Source: Hyphomicrobiales bacterium (lineage in GTDB: Bacteria > Pseudomonadota > Alphaproteobacteria > Rhizobiales > Beijerinckiaceae). From it: a DNA stretch of 64,000 nt. This document shows, piece after piece, positions 26,508 through 35,430 of this stretch. A program made the translations under genes and the position numbers. The stretch lies in assembly GCA_027483945.1 (NCBI GenBank), contig JAIXTM010000002.1, positions 1-64,000 of the forward strand, written 5' to 3'. How positions within the stretch are numbered: position 1 is the stretch's first letter; the number at the start of each line of letters is the position of its first letter. The notes under the pieces are model-generated. The model did not search any database, was not told the DNA's origin, and saw only the letters and a list, made by a program, of their open reading frames with translations.

Positions 26508-27215
26508 GTGACCCCCGAGGAGATCGTCGCCCGCGTGCTTTACCGCGATGCGCGGATGCTTGTCATCGACAAGCCCGCCGGCATGCCGGTTCATGCCGGC
26601 CCCCGCTCGGCGACGCAATCGGGGCCGGTGCTGGAGCGGCTCTTCCCGCATCTCGCCTTCGGCCTGCCGCAGCCGCCGGCTTTGGCGCACCGGCTCGACC
26701 GCGACACGTCCGGCTGCCTCATTCTCGGGCGGCACCGGGCGGCCCTCGCCTGGCTGACCGAACTGTTCAAGGCCGGCCGCATCGGCAAGACATACTGGGC
26801 GGTGGTGGAAGGCGCGCCGGACGCACAGGAAGGCGAGATCGACCTTCCGCTCGGCCGGAAGGATGCGAGCAGGGGCTGGTGGATGAAGGTCGATCCCCAA
26901 GGGCTTCCCTCCCGCACCCGCTGGCGCGTGCTCGGCCGCGGGCAGCGTCCCGACGGGCGGCCGCTGACGCATCTCGCGCTGGAGCCGCTAACAGGGCGGA
27001 CGCACCAGCTGCGCGTCCACATGGCCGCGATGGATTGGCCCATTCTCGGCGATCCGATCTACGGAAACGGACCGCGCTTCGGCGGTCCGCATCTCAATTT
27101 GCATGCGCGCGAAATATTTGTTCCCATGGACGGGAACAAAGAACCGGTCGTCTGCGTTGCAACCGCGCCGGATCACATGGCCGCGCCTTTGCGTGCGTGC
27201 GGATCCGGCCAATGA
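26508..27215 (+). CDS. RluA-family 23S rRNA/tRNA pseudouridine synthase
   Basis: A 235-residue pseudouridine synthase. The catalytic motif HRLDRDTSGCL (near 65) contains the essential Asp, with KTYWAVVEG and LEPLTGRTHQLRVHMAA as the downstream family motifs. The N-terminus RDARMLVIDKPAGMPVH is typical, and no S4 domain precedes it, as in RluA/TruC-size enzymes. Start is the GTG at 26508. Its TGA overlaps the start of the response-regulator gene as ATGA. The target uridine is unknown. Confidence 0.88.
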   Translation: MTPEEIVARVLYRDARMLVIDKPAGMPVHAGPRSATQSGPVLERLFPHLAFGLPQPPALAHRLDRDTSGCLILGRHRAALAWLTELFKAGRIGKTYWAVVEGAPDAQEGEIDLPLGRKDASRGWWMKVDPQGLPSRTRWRVLGRGQRPDGRPLTHLALEPLTGRTHQLRVHMAAMDWPILGDPIYGNGPRFGGPHLNLHAREIFVPMDGNKEPVVCVATAPDHMAAPLRACGSGQ

Positions 27216-27661
27216 CGGCAACAGCCGGTCAAGCCAACGATCCTGGGATGAGGGGCGAGGTGTCTTCCAACATCACGACGCAGGCGGCGTCTTCCGAACC
27301 GGCGAGCCTTCAAGGCCGCAAGGTCCTCATCGTCGAGGACGAGCCGCTCGTGGCCGTCCTTCTGGAGGAGATCCTGGAGGAATTCGGCTGCAGCGTCGTC
27401 GGCCCGGCGGCGCAGCTCGATCAGGCGCTAGAACTTGCCGGCTCCGCCGACGTGGACCTGGCCGTGCTCGACGTCAATCTGGGTGGCCAGCCGGTCTTCC
27501 CCGTGGCGCGGGTCCTGTCGGATCGCGGCGTCCGCTTCGTCTTCGCCACCGGCTACGGCGCCGGCGGATTGCCGCCGGAATGGTCGCATGTCCCGGCTCT
27601 GCAGAAGCCCTATACGCTCGACCAGGTGCAACAGGCCCTCGGCGCGGTGATCGCCGGCTAG
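27212..27661 (+). CDS. Single-domain response regulator (CheY-like)
   Basis: A 149-residue protein. A variable N-terminal tail (1-35) precedes a receiver domain with VEDEP acidic pair, phospho-acceptor Asp in AVLDVNLGG (near 89), a Thr/Ser-equivalent in FATGYGAGG and the conserved Lys in LQKPYTL. No output domain follows. ATG at 27212 overlaps the pseudouridine synthase stop. A cytosolic hybrid kinase gene lies 0.9 kb away and is a plausible phosphorelay partner, which is inference. Confidence 0.88.
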   Translation: MTATAGQANDPGMRGEVSSNITTQAASSEPASLQGRKVLIVEDEPLVAVLLEEILEEFGCSVVGPAAQLDQALELAGSADVDLAVLDVNLGGQPVFPVARVLSDRGVRFVFATGYGAGGLPPEWSHVPALQKPYTLDQVQQALGAVIAG

Positions 27662-27665
27662 CTGG

Positions 27666-28526
27666 TCACGCGCCGTGCCCGCCTGCATAGGCGTTGCGGG
27701 CCGGCGGGGTCCACCCGGCGGGCGGTGCGGCGGGGACGAACACCTCCACCTTGAGCGGGTGGCAGCGCGCCGCGTCGCTGGAATGCTCCGCCCCACAATC
27801 GCCGCCCGGGCAGGCCGAGAGCGCGCCGATCAGGTCGATCTCCGCGAAGAATTCGATGTGGTCGCCGGGACGCACCGGGCTCGCCTTCATGAAATATTGC
27901 CCGGTCTCACGCAGGAAGCCGGTGCACATGAAGACGTTGAGCACGTCGTGCACATGGGGCTCTGCCGCCGACGCGGACAGGCCGCTCCGCGCCGCGAGCG
28001 CCCGCGTCAGGTTCGAATGGCAGCAATGATGGTAGTCCCCGCCGGCGAGCAGCCGGTGCGTATAGGGGTCGCAGCGCGTGCCGATGACGTCGTGCACGCT
28101 CCCGCCGAACGCGTCGAACCCGTACCAGTCCAGCGTGTCGGCGACGATCGTCGCCATGGGGCGCAGATGCGGCAGGTTCGACCAGAGCCGGTCGCCGGTG
28201 GAGACATGCGTTCCGTGCAGCGCCCGCGTCTTGCCGGAGAAGAAGCGCTCCGAGAGGTCGTCCGCATTCCACAGATTGAGGTCGCCCACCTGCGGCCCCT
28301 CGATCGACGTGATGCGGAAGAAGGCTCCGGCGGGCACGTCGAAGGCCATCGCGTCCCGCGGCGGCACGATCGTCTCGGAAACCTTGCGGGCCCCCTCCCG
28401 CGCCGCGCGGTAGGCAACCAGGTCCGGCGGCGGCAGCGTGTCCACGGGATAGCAGACCACCGGCTGCACCGCGCGCCGCGCCGCGGCGTCCGGCGGGGCG
28501 GCGTGGTCGGGTCGGTCGGGTTTCAT
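27666..28526 (-). CDS. DUF1989 (urea carboxylase-associated) family protein
   Basis: A 286-residue cytosolic protein of the DUF1989 family. Recognisable parts are VPAGAFFRITSIEGPQVGDLNLWNADD, RALHGTHVSTGDRLWSN, THRLLAGGDYHHCCHSNL and the Cys-rich LSACPGGDCGAE near the C-terminus. Family members occur next to urea carboxylase or allophanate hydrolase and in degradation clusters, with a suspected metal-binding, cupin-like role. Here neither enzyme is nearby. The start may be the ATG at 28526 or 28532. Only 4 nt separate it from the convergent response-regulator gene. Confidence 0.8.
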   Translation of the reverse strand: MKPDRPDHAAPPDAAARRAVQPVVCYPVDTLPPPDLVAYRAAREGARKVSETIVPPRDAMAFDVPAGAFFRITSIEGPQVGDLNLWNADDLSERFFSGKTRALHGTHVSTGDRLWSNLPHLRPMATIVADTLDWYGFDAFGGSVHDVIGTRCDPYTHRLLAGGDYHHCCHSNLTRALAARSGLSASAAEPHVHDVLNVFMCTGFLRETGQYFMKASPVRPGDHIEFFAEIDLIGALSACPGGDCGAEHSSDAARCHPLKVEVFVPAAPPAGWTPPARNAYAGGHGA

Positions 28527-28596
28527 GGGCATTTCCGGAACGGCCGCGCCAAGCCTGCCGCGATCGGCCCGCAGCCGCAAGGCGCCGCTGCCGTCC

Positions 28597-31539
28597 CTAG
28601 CGCCTGTTGAAGAGCCGCGACAGGCAGGCCGCCAGTTCCTCGCTGCGGAAGGGCTTGGCCAGCCGGGGCAGCTCGGCCGCGATCCCGTCCATCTCCGCAT
28701 AGCCGGACATGATCAGGACCTTGAGAGCGGGATGCGAGACGGCGAGACGGCGCGCCAGCTGCGTGCCCGTCATGGCCGGCATCAGGTGGTCCGTCACCAC
28801 GATGTCGGGCCGGAGGCCCTCGGCGATGAGCCGCAGCGCCTCCTCGGCGGACCCCGCCTCCACCGGATCGTAGCCCAGCTCGGCCAGGACCGAGGCCGTG
28901 CTCAGCCGGACGAGGTCCTCGTCGTCGACCACCAGCGCGACGCCCTCGTGGCGGATATCGGGCTCTGCCGCCGCCGGCTCGGCCGTGCCGGCCGAAGCCT
29001 GCGTCTCCGGCAGCCAGAGATCGATCTCGGTGCCCTTGCCGGGCTGGCTGCTGATCGTCAGCGCGCCGCCCAGCTGCGTCGCGAGCCCATGCACCATGGA
29101 CAGGCCGAGGCCCGTGCCCTTCCCGACCCCCTTGGTCGAGAAGAACGGCTCCACCGCCCGCGCCAGTGTCGCCTCGTCCATGCCGATGCCCGTGTCCCCG
29201 ACGACGATCCGCAGATAGCGCCCAGTTTCCAGCCGGGATCGGTGATGCGGGCCGACCGTCTCGGCGCTGGCCGCGATGCGCAGGGTCCCGCCGCTGGGCA
29301 TCGCGTCGCGGGCGTTCACGGCGAGGTTCAGGATCGCCATTTCCAGCTGGTTGCGGTCGCCCCTAGCCGGCGGCAGCCCCGGCTGGACGTCGACGACGAC
29401 CTTGATCTGCGGCCCCGTCGTGCTGGCGACGAGATCGGCCATGTCACTCAACAATTCGCCGAGATCGACCGCGTCCGGCTGGAGCGGCTGGCGGCGCGCG
29501 AAGGCCAGCAACCTCTGCACCAGGACCCTCGCCCGCTCGGCGGACTGGATGGCGCCCGCGATCAGCCGCTGCTCGCGATCGCTGCCGGCCCCTGACCGCT
29601 GCAGCATGTCGAGCGCGCCGAGGATCGGCGTCAGGAGATTGTTGAAGTCGTGGGCGACGCCGCCGGTCAGCTGTCCCATCGCCTCCATCTTCTGCGACTG
29701 GCGCAGCGCCTCCTGCGCCTCCTTCAGCTCGGTAATGTCGCGGCCCTCCGCCACGAGGAAGACCGGTCGCCCCTGTTCGTCGAGGATCGGCTTCAGCGAG
29801 AAATCGACCATCGCGCGGACCTCGCCGGCGCCGCGCATCTCATGCTGCTCGCGGACGGTCTCGCCCGAGGCCGCCCGCTCGATCCCGGCGCGGATGGCCG
29901 CCTGGAGCGCGGCGTTGCCGCGCATCGGCGCCGCCACCCAGAACGGATGGCCGACAATCTCCGCGGGCGTGATCTGGCTCCAGGCCAAAGCGGTGCGGTT
30001 GACCTCCACCACGATGCCGTCCGGCGTCAGGAGCGCCATGAACTGCAAGGCGGAATCGAAAATGCCCTGGAAGCGCCGCTGGCTCTCGGTGAGCGCGGCG
30101 GTGCGTTCGGCGACGCGCCTCTCCAGCGTCTCGTTCAGGTCCCGCAATTGCTGTTCGCTGACGCGCAGGGCTTCCTCGGCGAGCTTGCGCTCGGTGAGAT
30201 CCTGGGCGATGCCGCCGGCCCGCACGACGCGACCCTGTCCATCCCGAATCGGAAAGCCGACATCGAGGATCCAGCGCATCTCGCCGTCGGACCGCACGAT
30301 GCGATATTCCTGGGTCAGGCGTTCCCCCGCCATGAGCCGAGGCAGGCCCTGGCTGGCGCCGGCCAGGTCCTCCGGGTGGACGAACATCGCCCAGCGGCCG
30401 ATATCGGCCATCACCTGCGCCCGCGGCTCGCCCCAGATCCGCTCATAGGCGGGGCTGAGATATTCCAGCTGCCCGGTCGCCGCGTCGACAATCCAGAGCG
30501 TGTCGGCCGCCGCGTCGCCGAACTGGCGGAAACGCTCCTCGCTCGCCCGCAGCGCCGTCTCGGCCACGGCGCGTTCGACGACGGCCCAGGTCCGCGCGGC
30601 AATCTCCTCGATCAACCCGATCTCGTCGGCGGTCCAGGCATGGGGCTCGCGGAAATTGACATAGAGCGAGGCGGTGAAGCGCCCGTCCCGTACCAGCGGG
30701 ACCGAGACATAGGACCTTGTGTCGATCGCCGCCCAGACGGCTTGGTCATGGCGCGGATCGGCCGCGACGTCGTCCGACCATTGCGTCTCGCCCCGGCGCT
30801 GGGCCGCGACCGCCTCCGGGCCGAACTGGAGGAGCGAATACGCGCCGCTCAGCGGCTCGATCCCGTCGGCGTAGCAGGAATGCAGGACAACGGTCTCGTT
30901 GTCCTCCTGGATCTCGCCGTAGCCGACACGATTGGCGCCCAGGTGCCGGCCGAGCAGTTCCACGACGGCAGCCATGACCACCCGTGGCTCGGTCAGGTCG
31001 CGAAGTCGCTCCTCCAGGGCCAGCCGGAAGGCCTGGCGACGCTCCGCGAGGACGCGCTCGGTCGTCTCCGACACGATGCACAGGACGCCGCCGACCGAGC
31101 CGTCGACCTCCGGGACGGCGGAATAGGACACATCGAAATAGACCGTTTCCCCGTAGCCGTGGCGTTCGATGTAGAACGCCCTGTCCTTGGCGAAGAAGGT
31201 GCGGCCGGTGTCGCGGACGCCCTGCAGCAGGGGGCGCAGATCGCTCCACAGTTCCGTCCAGTGCTCCACCGCCGGGCGACCGAGGGCGGCGGGATGCTTG
31301 GCGCCGATCGTCGGGGCATAGGCGTCGTTGTAGAGCGCGCAGAATTCGGGTCCCCAGAACAGGACGATCTGTGCCTCGGCCTTCAGCATGAGGCCGACGG
31401 TCGTCTTGAGGCTCTGCGGCCAGCCTTCCGGCGGCCCGAGCGGCGAGCGCGACCAGTCATGGGCGCGCATCAGATCGCCCAGCGTCCCCCCGCCCACGAG
31501 GAAATCGAGCTGGGAAGACAGGCCCTGCTGATCCGACAC
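28597..31539 (-). CDS. Cytosolic hybrid sensor histidine kinase (PAS-GAF-PAS-PAS-HisKA-HATPase-REC)
   Basis: A 980-residue protein with no membrane segment. Order: PAS-like domain (about 20-170, SRSPLGPPEGWPQSLKTTVGLML), GAF (about 185-330), PAS/PAC (335-460), coiled coil and another PAS (490-615), HisKA with GGVAHDFNNLLTPI (His near 640), HATPase with NLAVNARDAM and GTGLGLSMVHG, then a receiver with DDEDLV and phospho-acceptor in VVTDHLMP. Start is the GTG at 31537-31539, preceded by AGGGGG at 5 nt. It probably senses light, redox or a soluble ligand. The response regulator at 27.2 kb may be its partner. Confidence 0.9.
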   Translation of the reverse strand: MSDQQGLSSQLDFLVGGGTLGDLMRAHDWSRSPLGPPEGWPQSLKTTVGLMLKAEAQIVLFWGPEFCALYNDAYAPTIGAKHPAALGRPAVEHWTELWSDLRPLLQGVRDTGRTFFAKDRAFYIERHGYGETVYFDVSYSAVPEVDGSVGGVLCIVSETTERVLAERRQAFRLALEERLRDLTEPRVVMAAVVELLGRHLGANRVGYGEIQEDNETVVLHSCYADGIEPLSGAYSLLQFGPEAVAAQRRGETQWSDDVAADPRHDQAVWAAIDTRSYVSVPLVRDGRFTASLYVNFREPHAWTADEIGLIEEIAARTWAVVERAVAETALRASEERFRQFGDAAADTLWIVDAATGQLEYLSPAYERIWGEPRAQVMADIGRWAMFVHPEDLAGASQGLPRLMAGERLTQEYRIVRSDGEMRWILDVGFPIRDGQGRVVRAGGIAQDLTERKLAEEALRVSEQQLRDLNETLERRVAERTAALTESQRRFQGIFDSALQFMALLTPDGIVVEVNRTALAWSQITPAEIVGHPFWVAAPMRGNAALQAAIRAGIERAASGETVREQHEMRGAGEVRAMVDFSLKPILDEQGRPVFLVAEGRDITELKEAQEALRQSQKMEAMGQLTGGVAHDFNNLLTPILGALDMLQRSGAGSDREQRLIAGAIQSAERARVLVQRLLAFARRQPLQPDAVDLGELLSDMADLVASTTGPQIKVVVDVQPGLPPARGDRNQLEMAILNLAVNARDAMPSGGTLRIAASAETVGPHHRSRLETGRYLRIVVGDTGIGMDEATLARAVEPFFSTKGVGKGTGLGLSMVHGLATQLGGALTISSQPGKGTEIDLWLPETQASAGTAEPAAAEPDIRHEGVALVVDDEDLVRLSTASVLAELGYDPVEAGSAEEALRLIAEGLRPDIVVTDHLMPAMTGTQLARRLAVSHPALKVLIMSGYAEMDGIAAELPRLAKPFRSEELAACLSRLFNRR

Positions 31540-31666
31540 GCGACCCCCTCTGCCGAACGGACTATCGCCGCGATGGGTCCCGGCATACTTGGCCGGCGGC
31601 CCTCCGGCGGCAACCGGCATCCTCCGGACATAAAGGCTCTATTGCCCCGCTTAGGTTCCAAGGCAC

Positions 31667-31700
31667 GAAGAGATTTTCGGCGCGAAGAGATTTTCGCCGG
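31667..31700. repeat. 17-bp tandem repeat between quiC and kinase genes
   Basis: cgaagagattttcggcg is followed directly by cgaagagattttcgccg. Each unit has CGAA/TTCG ends that are mutually complementary. It lies 128 nt upstream of the kinase start and just after the dehydratase stop, so it could be an operator for the kinase promoter. Confidence 0.6.
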
Positions 31701-31706
31701 CGGCCG

Positions 31707-33611
31707 TCAGGGACGGGCCGTGCCGTCCAGACCCGCCCAATCGTACGGGATGGTGAGCGGGCCGATCTCGCGGGCCTGGGAGGCCAGGCGCACCGGCGCG
31801 TTGACGGCGCCGAAGCCGGCATAACCGTCCCTTTGGACGATCTCGAAGAAGAAGCGGCGGGCGAAGACCTGAGTATAGACCTGGAAGAAGGCGCCCGCTT
31901 CGTCCCGGTCATAGAGCACCTGGTGGCGGCGCAGCTTGTCCAGCAAGGCGGGATCGAGGTCGAGCCTCGCCTCCAGGTCGCGGTAATAGGTGTCCGGAAT
32001 CGCGAGCAGCGGCAGACCCGCCTCCCGCATCCGGCGGATGCAGGCGAAGATGTCGTCCGTCGCGAAGGCGATATGCTGCACGCCCGAGCCGAACTGTTCC
32101 GCGATGAACCGCGCCGAGAGGGTGCGGTGCGCCTGGGTGGCGTTGAGCACGAAACGCACCCGCTCTCCCGGCGCGACGAGCGGTTGGCTGCGCACGATGC
32201 CGCCCGGATCGACCACGCTCGCCTGCGCCACCCGCTCCATGTCGAACAGCGATGTGTAGGCGAGCAGCCAGGACAGCATCTCCTCGTGCGACATGGACTG
32301 GGAGACGTGGTCCACATGGGTGAGGGCCCCCGGCGCCGTGCCCGCGGCCTCGCCCGCGCGGAACTCCGTGTCCCACACCTCGCCCGCCCGGTCGGCTTCC
32401 ACGAAATAGAGGAGGCTTCCGCCGACCCAGCGGATCGCGGGGATCGGCAGTTCGCCGGGCCCCACCGGCTGGAGGAACGTCGTGGCGCGCAGGCCCTCGG
32501 CCCGCGCCATGGTCGCCTCCACGTCCCGGACCGCGAGGCCCAGCGCGCAGACGCCGGGGCCGTGCAGGATCGCGTGGGAATGGGCGAAGCCGTCGCTCTC
32601 GGTGTTGATGACGAGATTGATCTCGCCCTGCTGCCATCGCTCCACCGACTTGCTGACATGGTCCCCGGTGCGGGCGAAGCCGAGGCCGGCGAACAGGGCG
32701 CCGAGTTCCGCGCCGGTCGCGGGATCGGTGGCGAATTCCACGAACTCGACGCGGTCGATGTCGGCGCGCGGCGGCAAGGCCGGCGCCCGGCCCTCCAGCC
32801 GCCGCGCCTCGTCATCGAGGAACCGCAGCGACCGCAAGCCGTCCCGCGCCGTCGATTCCGGCGGCCCCGCGCGGAACTGGTCGTTGAAGATCTCCAGCGA
32901 CAGCGGCCCCGCATAGCCGGTGGCGTCGATCGCCTCGACGAAGGCGGCGAGCGGCAGCTCGCCCTGGCCCGGGAAGCAGCGGAAATGGCGGCTCCAGGTC
33001 AGGAGATCCATCTGCATGCGCGGCGCGTCCGCGAGCTGGACGAGGAAGATGCGGTCGCCGGGAATGGCCCGGATCGGATCGAGCGGCAGGTCGCGGGCGA
33101 AGGTGTGGAACGAATCCAGGATCAGCCCGACGGCGGGGTGGTCGGCCCGCCGCACCACCTCCCAGGCGTCACGGTAATCGTTGATATGCCGGCCCCAGGC
33201 CAGGGCCTCGAACCCCACGCGCAGGCCCTGCGCCGCGGCGATCTCGCCGAGCGCCGCGAAGTCGTCCGCGGCCCGGTCGATGCCACCCAGGCTCGCCGGT
33301 GCCACCGACGAGCAGACAAGGAGCAGCTCGGCGCCCAGCTCCTGCATCAGGTCGAACTTGCGCCGCGCCCGAGCGAAGGCCCGCGCCCGGTCGGGTTCAG
33401 GCAGGCCCTCGAAGTCGCGGAAGGGCTGGAAGGCGGAAACCGACAGGCCCAGGCCCTTGATCATGCGCCCGACGTCACGCGCCTGCGCGCTGATCGTCAG
33501 GAGGTCGTTGTCGAAAATCTCGACTGCGTCGAACCCCGCCGCGGCGATGGCCTCCAGCTTCTGGGCGAGGTCGCCGGACAGGGAGACGGTGGCGATCGAG
33601 GTGGGGTTCAT
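31707..33611 (-). CDS. quiC: 3-dehydroshikimate dehydratase fused to HPPD-like domain
   Basis: A 634-residue two-domain protein of the QuiC1 type. The N-terminal TIM barrel (1-280) keeps the metal ligands E135 (VGFEALAWG), D166 (ILDSFHTF), Q192 (LVQLADAP) and E240 (LSLEIFND), each one position off those of P. putida QuiC1. It converts 3-dehydroshikimate to protocatechuate. The C-terminal part (about 290-625) is a two-repeat VOC domain like 4-hydroxyphenylpyruvate dioxygenase with an apparent His-His-Glu triad (HVDHVSQ, GVQHIAF, FFFEIVQR). Last gene of the eight-gene operon; its ATG overlaps the upstream stop. Confidence 0.9.
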   Translation of the reverse strand: MNPTSIATVSLSGDLAQKLEAIAAAGFDAVEIFDNDLLTISAQARDVGRMIKGLGLSVSAFQPFRDFEGLPEPDRARAFARARRKFDLMQELGAELLLVCSSVAPASLGGIDRAADDFAALGEIAAAQGLRVGFEALAWGRHINDYRDAWEVVRRADHPAVGLILDSFHTFARDLPLDPIRAIPGDRIFLVQLADAPRMQMDLLTWSRHFRCFPGQGELPLAAFVEAIDATGYAGPLSLEIFNDQFRAGPPESTARDGLRSLRFLDDEARRLEGRAPALPPRADIDRVEFVEFATDPATGAELGALFAGLGFARTGDHVSKSVERWQQGEINLVINTESDGFAHSHAILHGPGVCALGLAVRDVEATMARAEGLRATTFLQPVGPGELPIPAIRWVGGSLLYFVEADRAGEVWDTEFRAGEAAGTAPGALTHVDHVSQSMSHEEMLSWLLAYTSLFDMERVAQASVVDPGGIVRSQPLVAPGERVRFVLNATQAHRTLSARFIAEQFGSGVQHIAFATDDIFACIRRMREAGLPLLAIPDTYYRDLEARLDLDPALLDKLRRHQVLYDRDEAGAFFQVYTQVFARRFFFEIVQRDGYAGFGAVNAPVRLASQAREIGPLTIPYDWAGLDGTARP

Positions 33612-34669
33612 GCCGCGAATGCCTCCATCCGGGTGTCGATCGAGACGAGCCCGCCGCTCATGGCTGCCTGCCCGACCGCCTCCACCACCGCCAGCGTGCG
33701 CGCCGCATCCGCCGCATCGGTGATCGGCCGCTCGGTGCCGCGGATCACGGCGCCAAAATGCCGAAGCTGCTCGGCAAGCGGCTCCATCGGTTCGACGGCG
33801 ATGACCTCGCGCCGGAGCGGCTCCCACCAGCCCGGCTTGCCCTCGTAGCGCCAGAGGTCGAGACCGGGCAGCGACAGCGAGCCCTCACTGCCGGCGATGA
33901 GGTAACAATGCCCGTCGCGCTGCGGATAGGCCTTGTTCTCGCCCGACGATAATTCCCAGCTCCAGGGCGAAGGCGTCGCGTCCGAGACCGTGGCCGTGCC
34001 CAGTGCCCCCGCCGCGAAGCGGAAGCTCAAGGCCGCACTGTCCTCGACGGGAAAACCCCGCGTCGCGTTGGAGGTCAACGCCTGCACGGCATCGATCTCG
34101 CCGCAGATGAAGCGCAGGTTGTCGATGTCGTGGATGAGGTTGATCAGGACCGGCCCACCGCCGGCCTCCCGCCGCCAGGCGACGTCGAAATAGTCGTCGG
34201 GTTTGCGGATGAGGAACAGGGCGGTGACGGCGACGATCCGCCCGAGCCTCCCCTCACGCACGAGCCGGCGCGCCGCCTTCACGATCGGATTATGCCGCCT
34301 GTGGTGGCCGGCCAGGACCGGAACGCCGGTGCGGGCCTGGGCCTCGACCAGCGCCCGCGCGCTCGCCAAGCTCTCGGCCAGCGGTTTCTCGACGAGGACC
34401 GGAACGCCCGCTTCCAGGCAGGCGATCGCCTGGGGGACGTGGAGCGCGTTGGGCGTCGCGATGATCGCTCCGTCGGGCCGCATCGCTGCCAGCATCTCGG
34501 CGGGGCTGGCGAACCAGGGCAGGCCGCGCTCCGCCGCGAGGGCCTGCGCTGCCTCCGTCGGGTCGCAGACCGCCGAGCAGGCGCAGTCGGGCGACGCGTC
34601 CAGCCGATCCAGATGGGCCCGGCCGATCAGCCCGGCACCGATCAGCGCGATGCCGAGCCGTTCGCTCAT
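33608..34669 (-). CDS. Gfo/Idh/MocA-family oxidoreductase
   Basis: A 353-residue NAD(P)-dependent dehydrogenase. The Rossmann motif is ALIGAGLIGRAHL at the N-terminus, with VLVEKPLAES (catalytic-region EKP) near 97 and a C-terminal alpha/beta domain with GGGPVLINLIHDIDNLRF. Substrates in the family are sugars, inositols and other polyols. Its position between livF and quiC, with ATGA overlap to quiC and 4-nt overlap to livF, suggests oxidation of a cyclic polyol such as quinate, shikimate or a derivative. The exact substrate is inferred. Confidence 0.85.
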   Translation of the reverse strand: MSERLGIALIGAGLIGRAHLDRLDASPDCACSAVCDPTEAAQALAAERGLPWFASPAEMLAAMRPDGAIIATPNALHVPQAIACLEAGVPVLVEKPLAESLASARALVEAQARTGVPVLAGHHRRHNPIVKAARRLVREGRLGRIVAVTALFLIRKPDDYFDVAWRREAGGGPVLINLIHDIDNLRFICGEIDAVQALTSNATRGFPVEDSAALSFRFAAGALGTATVSDATPSPWSWELSSGENKAYPQRDGHCYLIAGSEGSLSLPGLDLWRYEGKPGWWEPLRREVIAVEPMEPLAEQLRHFGAVIRGTERPITDAADAARTLAVVEAVGQAAMSGGLVSIDTRMEAFAA

Positions 34670-35430
34670 GCGGCGGGCTCCATGGCGCCGCCGAGGAAGA
34701 GCTGTGCCACGCGCGGATCGTTGAGGATGTCCCGCGCCGGGCCCTGCAAGCGCGCCCGGCCGAGTTCGAGCACCAGGCCCTCGTCGGAAATCTCCAGCGC
34801 CGAACGCGCGTTCTGCTCCACCATCAGGATGGTGACGCCCCGGTCGCGCAGGTCCTGCAGGATGCCGAACGTCTCCTGCACCAGCATGGGCGACAGGCCG
34901 ATCGATGGCTCGTCGATGAGGATCAGCTTGGGATCGAGCAGGAGGCCGCGCACGATCTCCAGCTGCTTCTGCTGCCCGCCCGACAGGGTCGAGGCCTGCA
35001 CGTCCGCCTTTTGGCGGAGCGCCGGGAATCGGTCGAGCGCCGCCTCGATCCGCGCCGGCATGTCGGTGATATGCGGACCCGCCGCGACGGCGCCGAATTC
35101 CAGGTTGTGGCGGACGGAGAGCTCCGGAAAGATGTTGCGCCCTTGCGGCACGTAGACGATGCCGGCCTCCAGGAGGCGCCGCGGCGTCCATCCGGTAACG
35201 TCCCGCCCCTCGAACCGGATCGCGCCCGAGCGCAGCGGCAGAAGCCCGAAGATCGCCTTGAAACAGGTGGACTTCCCCGCCCCGTTGGGGCCGATCACCG
35301 TGGTGATCGTGCCCCGCCGGATGGAAAAGGTCGTGCCGTGGAGGATCGTCATGCGGCCATAGCCGCCGACCACGTCTTGCATTTCCAGGACGGCGCCTGT
35401 CGTTGCCGCCGGGCCGGTCTCAATGGCCAA
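34666..35430 (-). CDS. livF: Branched-chain-type ABC transporter ATP-binding protein LivF
   Basis: A 254-residue ABC ATPase. Walker A is GPNGAGKS, the signature TLSGGQQKQLEI and Walker B LILIDEPSIGLSP, with GIVYVPQGRNIFPELSV as the LivF Q-loop region. The TTG at 35428-35430 overlaps livG by 11 nt and is the likely start; the next ATG (MQDVVGGYG) would remove only a non-conserved leader. It forms the ATPase pair with LivG for the LivHM permease. Confidence 0.92.
   Translation of the reverse strand: MAIETGPAATTGAVLEMQDVVGGYGRMTILHGTTFSIRRGTITTVIGPNGAGKSTCFKAIFGLLPLRSGAIRFEGRDVTGWTPRRLLEAGIVYVPQGRNIFPELSVRHNLEFGAVAAGPHITDMPARIEAALDRFPALRQKADVQASTLSGGQQKQLEIVRGLLLDPKLILIDEPSIGLSPMLVQETFGILQDLRDRGVTILMVEQNARSALEISDEGLVLELGRARLQGPARDILNDPRVAQLFLGGAMEPAA

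Noticed and set aside
31707-33611. Gene reported as 4-hydroxyphenylpyruvate dioxygenase alone
   Set aside because: The HPPD-like domain is only the C-terminal half; the N-terminal TIM barrel carries all metal ligands of 3-dehydroshikimate dehydratase.
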